Part shown: positions 1 through 9,224 of the stretch, piece by piece
Numbering within the stretch: the stretch's first letter is position 1
Layout of the letters: the number at the start of each line of letters is the position of its first letter
NCBI GenBank assembly: GCA_002179805.1
Contig: NAVB01000782.1
Coordinates: forward strand, 1-11,424
Length of the DNA stretch: 11,424 bases
Reading direction: 5' to 3'
Source of the DNA: Acanthamoeba lenticulata
Lineage: Eukaryota > Discosea > Longamoebia > Acanthamoebidae
The notes under the pieces: model-generated
The model's input: the letters and a program-made list of their open reading frames with translations, nothing else
Told to the model about the DNA's origin: nothing
Database searches by the model: none
Made by a program: the position numbers and the translations under genes

Positions 1-78
1 AACAAAAAAAAAAAAAAAAGCTGTAAATTCTATTTGCATTTGGCGCGTGCCTCTGTTGCATGTACCGCGCCTCCTCCT
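1..78 (-). other. 3' flank/3' UTR of the spastizin homologue
   Basis: After the TGA at 81-79 the coding strand has a GC-rich stretch, then AAATGCAAATAGAATTTACA, then T16 (A16 at 4-19 on the plus strand). No AATAAA is present. The AT-rich segment followed by oligo-T may mark the cleavage and polyadenylation region, which is inference. Confidence 0.4.
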
Positions 79-3000
79 TCAGTGATGTGCCGCGAGGAAC
101 TTTTGGCAGAGTTCTGCGACGCCAGGCGTGCCGGTTCGGCTGGCCTCGTCGCGGATTTTGATGATGAGGGCTGCGTCGTTGGCCTTGACGGCCGCCAGAT
201 ACGCCGACTTGAGCTTGCCACACAGGATCAACGCGAGCACCTTGCTCTGCGGGAACACAAGCTTGTCGACAAGCTTCTCGCCCGTCTTGGGGTCGCCGTG
301 GTCCTGGACCATGGTCTTGATCGCGGCGAGCACGACCTCGTCCCAGTCCTTGTCGTCGACACTGCCCTTGACATTCTTGAGGAACTCAAAGACCTTGGCC
401 ACCTGCCGCTTGCCAGCGATCTTGCGGATGGCCTCCACGTAGATGGGCGCCATCGGCAGCCGGAACTCCTGCATGACCCGGAACGCCAGCTCGTGGTTGA
501 AGCATCCGAGCAGCTCTCCCGCCACCTCGGCCTGTGTGTGTGTGTGTGCGTATGCGGTGGGCAAGGCGCCACGTCTTACATCAGCGTGCGATCAAGCTGT
601 TGGTGGGATTGGGCTTGGGTGTACCTTCTGGGCCTGCTGGCCGAAGAGCGAAAGTTGCTTCAGGGAGAGCCCCGGAGGCGCGCTCCGCGCTTGCATCAGC
701 GAAGCAAAGTAGCGGATCACCTCCATCTGCATCCATGTCGTTCGCCCGTGCAGAGGTGTCAACAAAAAATAAAATATTAATAAAATAAAATAAAATAAAA
801 TAAAAATAATGACGATCAAATACAAAAATAGTAAATTCAAATGATTGTATAAAAGAGTGAGAAAGGAAGCTCAATGAAACTGGACCTGGAGGTTAAGTGT
901 CCGGAGATAGCGCGTGATCTCCGATTCTGACAAGACCGCGGCAGGTGCCTCAGCTGCACTGGTGCTGCTCGAGGCTGGCTGTTGGGGTGGTGGCGCGACT
1001 GCCTCACCTCGTCGCGATTGGAGGTCCTCAAGGCCCTCCAACAAAAAGGCCTTGGCCTGTTCCAGATACCTGCACCAACGATATGTTGTGTTAGCGCCGG
1101 TGAGCATGGGGCCTCTCGCTTCTAAGGGGGCGACGAAAATCGTACTTGAGCTTGGCGCTGACATCGGCCGTTGTGTGCGAGACCTTGATCGAGGTGAGCG
1201 CAGCCCGCACGTGGTCCTTCATGAACTCCTGAAGGGTGAGGAGCAGCCGGAAGGCGCCCTTGGCGTTGAGCAGCTTGCAGGCCTCCAGCAAGTACTTGCC
1301 CACCTGGCTCAGCCCGCGGTCTGCGCGCGCGTGGCGCGTCTGTCAGCGGTCATGCTCACCCCCCCCCCCTGGGGCCCTCTCCCGGTCCATCGCGTATGGC
1401 CTGTACCGATCTTGCGGATGGCGCGCAGGAGGAGGGGCAGCTGCGTGTGGGCGAGGGCCACGAGGAAGACGTCCTCCACGAACACGGCCGCCGGAAGGCT
1501 GTTGGCGACGATGTACGAGCACGCGTCCTTGTATGTGTGTATGTACGTGTGTACATGCGGTGAGTTGGGCTGCAAGCCAAGGGGGAGCGCGCGGGGCGAG
1601 GGGCGTGCGCACCTCGTAGAGGGCGTGGTGGGTCCAGAAGGCGACCTGCTGGCGCGGGCTGCCGTAGAGGCGCAGGTAGTACACGCACTGCATGAACCGG
1701 ATCGAGTCCAGTTTGCCGCTCCCGCCCTTTTGCTGCTGCCCGCCCGCACCACCGCCGCTGCCGCTGCCGCTGCCGCTCGAGGTCTCACGCCGCACGGGCG
1801 TGCTCGCACCGCTGCCGGTCCTCGCGGGCGACTCGTCCCGCTTGCTGCCGCTGCCCCACAGATCCGCGACTGCACGCACAACACGCGCGTCCGTGTTGGT
1901 CTTACGAAGTATAAACGCCCGAGGCAGAGGACACGTACAGAAGCCGCGCGAGGCCGGCTTGGTCGGCGTCACGGGCGGCGTGCTCACGCCCCGGCTTGGC
2001 GAGGCCGATGACAGCGGCGGAAGATTGGATGACGAGAACGGCGACGACAGGCCCAGCGACGATCCGCTAAAGGACGACATGGAGCCGCCCGACAGCTGCG
2101 CGTGCAGCGCGCGCAAGTCGCTGGAGTCGGTCGGCGCGCCGGACTCGAGTGCATTGATGATGTTGCGGAGCAGCGTGCTCGGGTCCAGCCCGCCCGCATG
2201 GGACCCGCCCCGCTCGCTCGCAGCAGCTGTACACGCACGCGCACGCATGTAAGAGGCCGCAGACGCGCAAAAGCACACACGTGCGGGGGGATGTACGAAG
2301 GCAGTATTTGAACTTCTCCTTGGCGTCGTTGTAGCGGGGCATACGGAGGAGGGCCATGCCGAGGGCCGCCCACACTGGCTCGGCGTCAATGCTGCACTTG
2401 GTGGCCACGTCGAGGGCCAGCTTCATGCGGTCCTGCCCGATCAGCTTGTCGCGCTGCTGGCGCGCCTTGTGCGGATCGGAGAAGTCCATCAGCGAGATCT
2501 TGCCCAGTGGACACTTGGACAGCGTCAGCGTCTGTCGTCACGCCCACGTCACACCCACACCATATCACGCATGAGCCGATCAGCTTGCACGCGGCCAAGG
2601 GGACCGGAGATGGTGCGGACCTGGAGGAGCTCGACGTGAGAGAGGATGGTGTCGCATAGGGAGACGCCGCCTGAGGCGTCCGGCGCGCGGAGGAACTGGA
2701 GCTTGGCGTAAAGGAGCAGCTGCTGGATGAGGTTGATCGTGTGGAGCTTCTCGTCCGAGGGCCGGTCCGGCAGGCCGCTCGACAGGCGGTCGCACACGAC
2801 CAGGCACGCCTCGCCGGCCTTCTTGGGCTGCGCGACGAGGTCGAGCAGGGCCTTGCCCAGGTGCATCGACGGCGCTGAGCCATAGGCGTGCTTGGCGCGC
2901 AGCTGCGCGTCGGCCGCGTCGTCGCCCGTGAGCACCCACGTCTGCGCCACCACCATATGCGCAAGGTCAGCGGGCCCAGCTTCGAGCATGACGTCAGCAG

Positions 3001-6000
3001 CGCGCTTAAGGTGACCAAAGGAAGGCTCACCTGCGCGGTGGGGCGGGCGCGGCTGCCATCGACAATGGGAAACAGGAGCGCCTTTTGGGCGTAGGCGATG
3101 AGCAGCGCGTCGTCGACCAGGCTCGGGAGCCGCAGAAGCAGAAGGCGCGCGTGCGAGGTCTGCTCCGACATGATCAAGCTTTCCACGATCAGGCCTGGGC
3201 CATCGCCCCCAATCATTCCCCGCCGAGTCAATCAAAAGAGCGAAAACGAAAGCGATAAGGGGCGGTAGGTACCGGGGTGGTCGACAAGCTTCTCGAAGAG
3301 CTTTTGCTGGTCGGGGCCCAGCTCGAGGAGGGCGCGGAGGCCCAGCTCGCGCTTGGACAGGAGCTCAAGCTGCCCGGGCGTGAGTGCGCTGCGCAGATGG
3401 CTCAAGCCGTACTGCACCAGGAAGAGCTTGAGCGGATGGTTGCGCGCCGGGTCCGGCGAGAGGGGCTTGTCGAGCAAGGCCGTGATGATGGCCACGGCCT
3501 CGTGCTGCTGCAGGCCGGAGAGGGCCTCCCCGGCGCCCGCCGTGTCGTTCTGCGTGGTGAGCAGGTGCACCACGCGCGCCTCCTCGATCCGCGCGCCGAC
3601 GCCCTCGGCACCGTAGACCTGGGCCAGCTGGCGTGCGAGCTTCCACTGGCGCAGGTCCATGAGCGCCACCACGACCGCCGAGGGCTGCTCGCGGCACGCC
3701 TGGGCCAGGTTCTGCCACGTACGCCACCGCGCCAAGGCCCCCTCCACCTGCATACCAACACATTCCATTACAAAAATGTGAGATATCCCAGGAATGTCGA
3801 AGGCCATCGCGCAAGCGTACCTGAAGCACGTCGCGGAGGGCAGTGAGCTGCCGGTACTGGCGCTCGACCTCTTCGGCCGTCGGGGCGGAGGGCGACACAC
3901 GATCGCGACACATGCTGAGCAGCTCGAGGCACACCTCGAGAGGCCACGACTGCAAATGGCGCAGCACCATGTGCGCCGCCACGTCGGCGTCGGTGATGCG
4001 CACGATGTGCTGCCAGATGGTGGACTTGTCCTGCGCCTTCTCCACCAACAGGCGGAGCAAAAAGTCGGGCGCGCCTATACATGACAAGCGAAATATCAAC
4101 GACTCGTCATCGACAACTCATGAGGCGTTGTCGTGAATCGTACCGTTGGGCAGCGAAGCATCAGCAAAGTGGAGGGCCTCCTCGAGCTTGTTGGCCAGGA
4201 CCAGACGCTCGACGGCCTTTTGGCAAAAGTGTTCGTCGGCCACAGGATCGTCCTCGGCCACCAGTCGCAGCAGCTTCTCCTCCTCCGGCGCCAGCGTCTG
4301 GTCGCCGCCCGGCGGCGGCGCTGGCGGCAGGCGCGCACGACGCCGGGCGCCCTCGGAGCCGGGACCAGCGCGCGGGCCGTGGAAGGAGGCCATCGTCCTA
4401 AGCACGCGCACACCCACCACGAGACGACCCACGGACATGAGCTTCACCCGCCGGTTTGCCGCTTGGCCCGTTGGTAGAGGCGCACCGATACGAAAACGCG
4501 GTGGCCGGAGGTGACGGCGACCGCGCGCCCCGGAGCTTGACGCCCGTCTGCGAGTGCGACACCAGCGACGTGGCGTAGTCGGCCGTCGAGCCGGACAGGA
4601 GAGCCGCCCGCGCTCGCCGCAACTGGTCGCTGCTTGTGTCGTCGCTCTGCACGTGAGAGGCACATCTGCCTTAGCAAAAGGGTTTCTACAAATAATAATA
4701 ATAAATGCTAAAATGATTCATCGTAAGGTCAGCAAATGACGTACCGCGCGTCGACGTGTTTCGATGGGCGCTGAGGTGGTGAGCTTGGACATCAGCGAGT
4801 CCCGCTCGTCGTTGCCCGGCTCGCGCAGGTCGTCGTCGAAGACAAATCCGCCGTCAAGCTCGCCGGCGCTGCTTCGGAGCTGGTTCGGGTCCAGCGCGGG
4901 CGAGCTCTTCACCTCAGCTGGTCGCCGTACCCCGCTGGAACCCGCTGCGCGCCTGTTCTCCGCCCGGGCGTCCACCTCGGCGTCCTCGTTGTTGTTGTCA
5001 TCGCCTTCGTCGTCCTCTTCATTGGCCAGCAGGACATTGGACAGCGACGGGTCATTCATGTACACGCTGGCGAACTGGCCGTACATCTGCGCTCGTAGGC
5101 GCGCCCAGCTATGCACCGGCTGCATACCAGACATTCCACACGTACGCACAGTGGGGTGAGACAAGCGGCCAAGTGGCGGAGGCGACCGAGTGGAATTTGA
5201 AGTACGCCGTAGGGGAGGGTGGCGGCGAGGGCGTAGTGGAGGAGCTTGGGCCGGAAGCGCGAAGACTGCGGCCGGAGGATGCACGCGGCGGCCGCGGCCA
5301 GCGGCCAGTGGTCGGCCAGGTAGCGGACCACGTGCATGCTCAGCCCGCGCTCGCCCGTCTCGAGCGACTCGAGCACGACGCCGCAGATGTCCTCCCCGAT
5401 GGCCTGGCCCAGCTTGGTGGCCTTGTCGTCTGCGGCGGTGAGGCGGTGAGCCACTGGTCCGCCGGCTGCACGCACATGCATACGAGAAGAGGCGGGTGGC
5501 GCCCGTACATTGCTTGGCCTCGAAGACCAGCGAGGAGAGGAGGCGGCGGGGCGACAGGCGCAGGTGCTGCAGGGCGTCGCTCTCGGTGCCGAGGGTCTGG
5601 CCCAGCAGGATCAGGTGCGACAGGAAGCGGCTCACGTAGCTCACGCCGCTCTGTGAGAAGCCATCGCCGTTCATGGTTATTGTTGGGTTTGTTGTTGTTT
5701 TTGATGATCGCCGGTGTGTTGGGACCAAGGTACCTTGGCGGCGCTCAGATGCGGGATGAGCTCGTTGAGGGCCTGCGCCGGAAGCGACTTCTTCTGCCGG
5801 CCGTTGCCATTGGCCAACAACCGCAGCCGCTGGACCGCGGAGACGAGGTTGGCCCGCCGCTTGAGGCCCTCCTTGAGCTGCTCCGCGCTCGTCTTCTCCT
5901 TCTGCACGTCCATACGCATGAGCTCCAAACACGCACCGCACACACAAACACACACAGACACACACAGACCTTGGAGAGGATGTAGGCGCGGGCCAGCTGG

Positions 6001-9000
6001 ACGGCGAGGGCGGCGGTCGGGTCGGCCGGGCTGAGGGAAGCGCCCTCGCCGACCCCTCGGAGCAGCACGCCCAGGCGCTCGAGCAGGCTGCTGACGTGGG
6101 CCAGGTAGTCCACGCCCCGGCTGGCCCGGTGGAGGGCCTGCATGCCGTGAGAGGCCTGGAGGAGCAGCCGCGCGCGGGCCTCGGCGTCGGTCCCACGCGC
6201 CAGGAAGGCCACATCGCTGGTCACCAGATGCTTCTCCTCGCTCGACAGCCCCTCGAGCAGGCCCTCTGCGGTCCACTGTCAGCCCCATCGGCGGGGCGCA
6301 GCGCGGCAGGTGGGCGACGGTACGTACCGAGTGAGCAGTCACCACGCGCCCGGAGCGCGGCCAGGACGTCCTGGAGGGCCTGGCTCAGGCGCGCCTCGGC
6401 CATGACCTGCGGATGGAGCCCCGGATAGCGGTCGCGCACGGAGCGCCAGCTGGCCAGGTCTGTCGTGGGATTCCCATCGCGGGTGAGCAACAGGAGCCAA
6501 GAGCCGTGAGGTGCCAGCAGGCAAGGGGCAGGGCGCACCGTTGACGCGCAGGGCGTTGACGGCGAGGCCGTCGGGCGAGGCCGCCATGCGGGCCATGATG
6601 GCCGGCGGTGGGCCCTGGGCCGGGAGCAGGGCGTGGCCGCGGGATGAGCGCGAGAAGGCGCGGATGAGACCCAGACGCCACTGGGCCTCGTCGACCAGCT
6701 CGACGAGCGCCCGCTTGCGCCGCGACTCCGGGATCGACCCGAGCGAGGTCCCGACAAGCTGCAAGACCGGCGCGACCACTTTCTCCTGCGCGATAAAGGC
6801 TGGGGTGCTGGTTTGGTGGCCTGCTGACGTCATGCCACGCACGCAAGAATGAGCTGGCCAGCAAACGACAAGGCAGCACAAATCGTGCACGTTCGTACCG
6901 TCGCCACTGGGGCCGCCGTTGCGGCGGGCAAGCAGGTGGTGGGAGGTGGCGAAGAGGGTGGCGTAGAGGGCCTCCAAGACCGCGAGGCGCGGGCCGGCCT
7001 GTTGGATGCCGCTCACGCACTCGCGGATGTCCTCCATCACGTCTTCGATCAGCTCTTCTTCGCTCAGCTCTTCCTCGTCGTCGTTGTCGCCCTTATCTTT
7101 GTCTTTCTTTATGGCTTCTGTCGCCTTTGTCGACGTTGTTGGTGTCGACGTCTGGTGAATGAGGAGGAGCAGGCGGCGGAGGGCGTGGAAGGCCAGCAGC
7201 AGGTTCTCGTCCCGCGCCTTCTCCTGTTGGCTGCAGCTGGGGGATCAGTACCGCACACACACGCACACACATGCGCGCACATCGCAAGCACACGCGCACC
7301 TCGCAGGCGAGCTGTCCGGGTTGGAGTGAAGAATGTCGCGCAGCTCGTGCAGGTCGAGGTCGGGCAAGCGCGCGCGAAGCAAATGCAGCAGCGAGTGGCG
7401 CGATAGCAGCGACAGCAGCGCGTTGGCCAGCTGGAACGGCGACGTGTAGGTCTCGAGGCTCTCGCGCCCCGCGCCCACCCTGATGGCCGCGTGGAGGGCC
7501 TTGGGCGCGGCGAGCAGCTGCGCGGCGGACCACCACGCGATCTTGAGGCGGTGCCGCAGCACGCCGTAGGCGCTCCACGCCGGGTCTGTCCGGGCCCATT
7601 CGGCGCTGGCGCGCGCCTTGTCGTCGCCGTCGGCGCCCCAGAGGGCGTCCACGATCTTCTGACGCCAGCCGATGTCCCTGCGGGTGTGTTGCGCACGCGC
7701 GTGAGCATGGAAAGGACAATGGGCAGCTTCTGCCAGAGCGCCAGGCCGCACCCCTCGAACGAGTCCCAGGCCAGGAGCAAGACCCAGGCGCGCAGGCGGC
7801 CAAACGCCGCGAGCACGAGCTCGACCTCGTCCAGCCGCCGCTCCTTCACGAGGCCGAGCGCCTGGAGGACGCGGGCACAAGTCCGGCCACGGTCAGTTAT
7901 GGGCTGCCGCGCGTGCGTTCATGAGAAGAGCACGCGTACAAGTTCGAGGACATAGCTGAGGACGTGCTTGCGGCTCGCGACGACGACCTCGTAGAGGTCG
8001 CCCCAGACCTGCTCCTCGAGCTCGTGGTCGTCCTCGTCTTCGCCCTCGCCCTCCTCGGCCCGGCCACGAAGCCGCAAGAAGGCGTGGAGCGGCTGCTGCT
8101 GGGCCAGCGCGGCGATCACGCTCGCGTGCGCGTTGGCAAACACGCGGAGCAGCTCCATGGTCGCCTGCACGTCGGTCCCGGTCCCGGCGGCGGCCAGCAG
8201 GCCCTCGTAGACCCGGTTGGCCGTGCGCGCGAGGTCGTCGGCCGGGGTCTGCTGGGCGAGGCGCGTGAGGAGGCCCGTGATGGGGCCCATCGAGTCGGGG
8301 TTGGCGTGCACGTAGCGCGGCAGCAAGCGGAGCAGTCGGGCGGCGGTGCGGTGTTGGCCCTTGGCCCACTGCTCCTCGAGGAGGCCGATCAAGCCGCGCC
8401 ACTCGGCCTCACCGACGCCGAGCCCGGCCCAGAGCCCGGTCCCGACGTCGGGGCAGGTCAGGAGCAGGCGCCGAAGCGGGGCGATCGCGCCGCGCGGGAG
8501 GTGGGCGCCGTCGCTCTTGCGTCGCTTTCGCACTTCTTCCACGGCCGCCGTAAGCTCCTGTTGCATGGCCGCCAGAAATTACGATGAATATAAATCAATA
8601 AATTACTGGTTTGCTCTGCCTGCGGTCATGTGAAGGCGAAGGCGCACGGCGTGTTCAGAGTCAGACGAGTGGAACAGCTGGCCAGAGAGGCAGTGGTGGA
8701 GCAGCAGCTCGAACTCGACCCGCTCGATCATGTCCGCCTTGGGCAGCTCGTCGGCCTGTGCAGTGTTCACGGGGCACATGTGAGATGCGTGGTCATTTCC
8801 CCCGCCCCTTCTCCCCGCGTCAGCACAGGCGCGTGCCTGGTTGATGGCGCGCAGCTCGTTGATGCAAAGCCACACGAGGTGCGCCCCAGCGGGCACCGCG
8901 TCGCAGGCAAACCTGCCCAAGCCGCCGGGGTCAGGCCGAGGTCAGGGGAAGCAACAAGGGGGGAAGAAGGGGAGGTCAGGGGAGAGAACAAGAGGGGCAC

Positions 9001-9224
9001 CATTTGGCTTGCGCGGGGAGGCCGTGCCACGCGAGCCGCCGAAGGAGGGCCTGCGCCGTGGCGGGGTCCACGGCGGCCATTTGCTGTATGAGCGCGCGGG
9101 CGAGTTCGGCTTGGCCGAAAGAGAGGTTGTTGCATATGAGGATGAGCCAGCGCTCCGTTGCCCCCTCCAGCAAGAAGGGGTAACTGGCCAGCGCGACGGC
9201 AGCGTCCTTCGTGCTGCCTTTCAT
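79..9224 (-). CDS. ZFYVE26: Spastizin/SPG15 (ZFYVE26) homologue without a FYVE domain, 28 exons, ~2286 aa
   Basis: Homologue of spastizin, the large alpha-solenoid protein that works with SPG11 and AP-5 in late endosome/lysosome trafficking. Exons (high-low): 9224-9001, 8912-8837, 8755-8648, 8557-7940, 7861-7752, 7677-7300, 7236-6899, 6799-6539, 6459-6328, 6265-5970, 5901-5734, 5650-5509, 5429-5206, 5086-4745, 4646-4486, 4397-4144, 4074-3821, 3747-3273, 3194-3031, 2941-2621, 2531-2297, 2226-1939, 1869-1613, 1527-1407, 1320-1146, 1069-886, 726-625, 531-79. Phases agree at every junction and the total is a multiple of three. Recognisable blocks are WPLEVCLELL (~1321), PVWAALGMALL (~1734), GKYLLEACKLLN and FMKDHVRAAL (1990s-2020s), and KLKSAYLAAVKAN near the end. 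The start ATG at 9224 has an in-frame stop upstream (9264-9266), and the first ~130 residues match the human N-terminus in spacing. Human spastizin is 2539 aa. Exact ends of exons 3, 13 and 15 are least certain. Confidence 0.9.
533..548. repeat. (TG)8 microsatellite forming the intron 27 acceptor
   Basis: On the coding (minus) strand this is (CA)8 immediately followed by G532 and exon 28. The last CA plus G is the CAG acceptor, so the usual pyrimidine tract is replaced by the repeat. Confidence 0.9.
727..885 (-). other. Intron 26, AT-rich and the longest of the gene (159 nt)
   Basis: Donor CAG|GTCCAG (886/885) and acceptor GATGCAG|ATG (727/726). Removing it joins RTLNLQ to MEVIRYF, matching human LQLQMEVTRF exactly across the junction. 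The interior is strongly AT-rich, unlike the surrounding exons. Confidence 0.85.
781..805. repeat. (TAAAA)5 microsatellite in intron 26
   Basis: Five perfect TAAAA units on the plus strand (TTTTA on the coding strand), flanked by further A/T-rich sequence from about 760 to 840. Confidence 0.95.
1359..1369. repeat. C11 homopolymer in intron 24
   Basis: Eleven consecutive C on the plus strand (G11 on the coding strand) inside intron 1321-1406 (GTACAG...GCGCAG, 86 nt). Homopolymer length here is prone to sequencing error but lies outside coding sequence. Confidence 0.9.
1528..1612 (-). other. Intron 23 with a CA/TA-rich 3' half
   Basis: Donor GAG|GTGCGC (1613/1612), acceptor ATACAAG|GAC (1528/1527). 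The 3' half is made of ACAC/ATAC repeats instead of pyrimidines. Splicing joins FWTHHALYE to DACSYIVANSL, matching the spacing of human SFYVRHSCLREALLHLL. Confidence 0.8.
1715..2092 (-). other. Ser/Gly/Thr-Pro-rich insertion, residues ~1806-1908, interrupted by intron 22
   Basis: Exons 22 and 23 encode a long low-complexity stretch: a Ser-rich run with PPVTPTKP, then RTGSGASTPVRRE and an SGSGSGSGGGAGGQQQ run. It separates the block around PVWAALGM from the block YYLRLYGS. The equivalent human interval is roughly half as long, as I recall. Intron 22 (1870-1938, GTACGT...CAG, 69 nt) lies inside it. Confidence 0.75.
2942..3030 (-). other. Intron 19, at the place where human spastizin has its FYVE domain
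   Basis: Exon 19 ends in the block AYAQKALLFPIVDG plus a short tail, like human RYAEKALDFPYP. Exon 20 begins TWVLTGDD, like human VEWILDL. In human the FYVE zinc finger and flanking linkers (well over 100 residues) lie between these blocks. Here only about 10 residues and this 89-nt intron (GTGAGC...GCGCAG) separate them. No CxxC or RRHHCR-type pattern occurs in any frame of the intron. Confidence 0.85.
4970..5023 (-). other. Acidic, Asn-containing linker, residues ~1047-1064
   Basis: Exon 14 carries a run starting NEEDDEGDDNNNEDAEVD, followed by a Ser/Pro/Arg-rich region. This is low-complexity acidic sequence, probably a surface loop. It falls in the middle of the protein, where human spastizin also has poorly conserved charged and Ser-rich linkers. 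Confidence 0.8.
5937..5969. repeat. TG-rich tract starting at the intron 10 donor
   Basis: On the coding strand the donor after exon 10 (AAG|GTCTGT at 5969) runs directly into an imperfect TG repeat to about 5937. The intron is 5902-5969 (68 nt) and ends GTGCAG. Confidence 0.85.
7041..7109 (-). other. Acidic charged linker, residues ~548-570
   Basis: Within exon 7 the protein changes from helical, Leu-rich sequence to a Lys/Asp/Glu-rich stretch (begins KKDKDKGDNDDEEEL), preceded by a Thr/Ser-rich segment. I infer a disordered linker between two solenoid segments. No known motif is visible. Confidence 0.8.
7253..7290. repeat. Imperfect TG/GC alternating tract in intron 6
   Basis: Alternating CA/CG dinucleotides on the plus strand (TG/CG on the coding strand) fill most of the 63-nt intron 7237-7299. 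The sequence is purine-pyrimidine alternating. Confidence 0.8.
8648..9224 (-). other. ZFYVE26: N-terminal exons 1-3 of the spastizin homologue
   Basis: Exon 1 (9224-9001) encodes residues 1-74 plus two bases of Trp75. Intron 1 (8913-9000, GTGCCC...CAG) is phase 2 and restores Trp75. Exon 2 (8912-8837) encodes a stretch containing HLVWLCINELRAINQ, which resembles the human segment WVWLLVLEKWLAREKK. Exon 3 (8755-8648) continues with ERVEFELLL, resembling RRKLEFLLL in human, with no gap between the two blocks. This spacing argues that the 81 nt between exons 2 and 3 are removed. Exon 3 most likely ends at GCC|GTGCGC (8648/8647), phase 0. A better-looking GTAATT donor at 8606 would put the next exon out of frame. 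Confidence 0.75.
8756..8836 (-). other. Probable GC-AG intron 2 (81 nt)
   Basis: Between CAG (8839-8837) and GCC (8755) the coding strand reads GCACGC...GCACAG. The donor equals the common local donor GTACGC with T2 changed to C. The intron is 27 codons long without a stop, so it could also be read through. Homology spacing favours removal. Confidence 0.6.

Noticed and set aside
533..548. Dinucleotide tracts as a CRISPR-like or satellite array
   Set aside because: They are isolated simple TG/CA microsatellites inside introns, with no repeat-spacer structure.
34..780. Plus-strand ORF of 248 codons at the left edge
   Set aside because: Antisense to exons 27-28, whose minus-strand translation clearly matches the spastizin C-terminus. 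The plus frame runs through the TG repeat and has no family features.
914..2011. Long plus-strand ORF (365 codons)
   Set aside because: It lies antisense to spastizin exons 22-26, crosses several of their introns, and encodes Arg/Ala/Pro-rich sequence with no recognisable domain. It is a by-product of high GC content.
4718..6214. Single 498-codon minus-strand ORF
   Set aside because: Only its ends at exons 12 and 14 are in the real frame. The rest reads through introns and through exons 10, 11 and 13 in wrong frames, including a Cys-Val repeat from a TG tract.
7678..7696. A 19-nt intron, or a frameshift, between exons 5 and 6
   Set aside because: A GTGCGG donor at 7751 gives a normal 74-nt intron with matching phase 2, so no frameshift or mini-intron is needed.
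8603..8610. GTAATT donor for intron 3 at 8606
   Set aside because: It looks canonical but leaves phase 2, while the only acceptor (CAG at 8558) is phase 0. The GTGCGC donor at 8647 keeps the frame and fits the local donor pattern.
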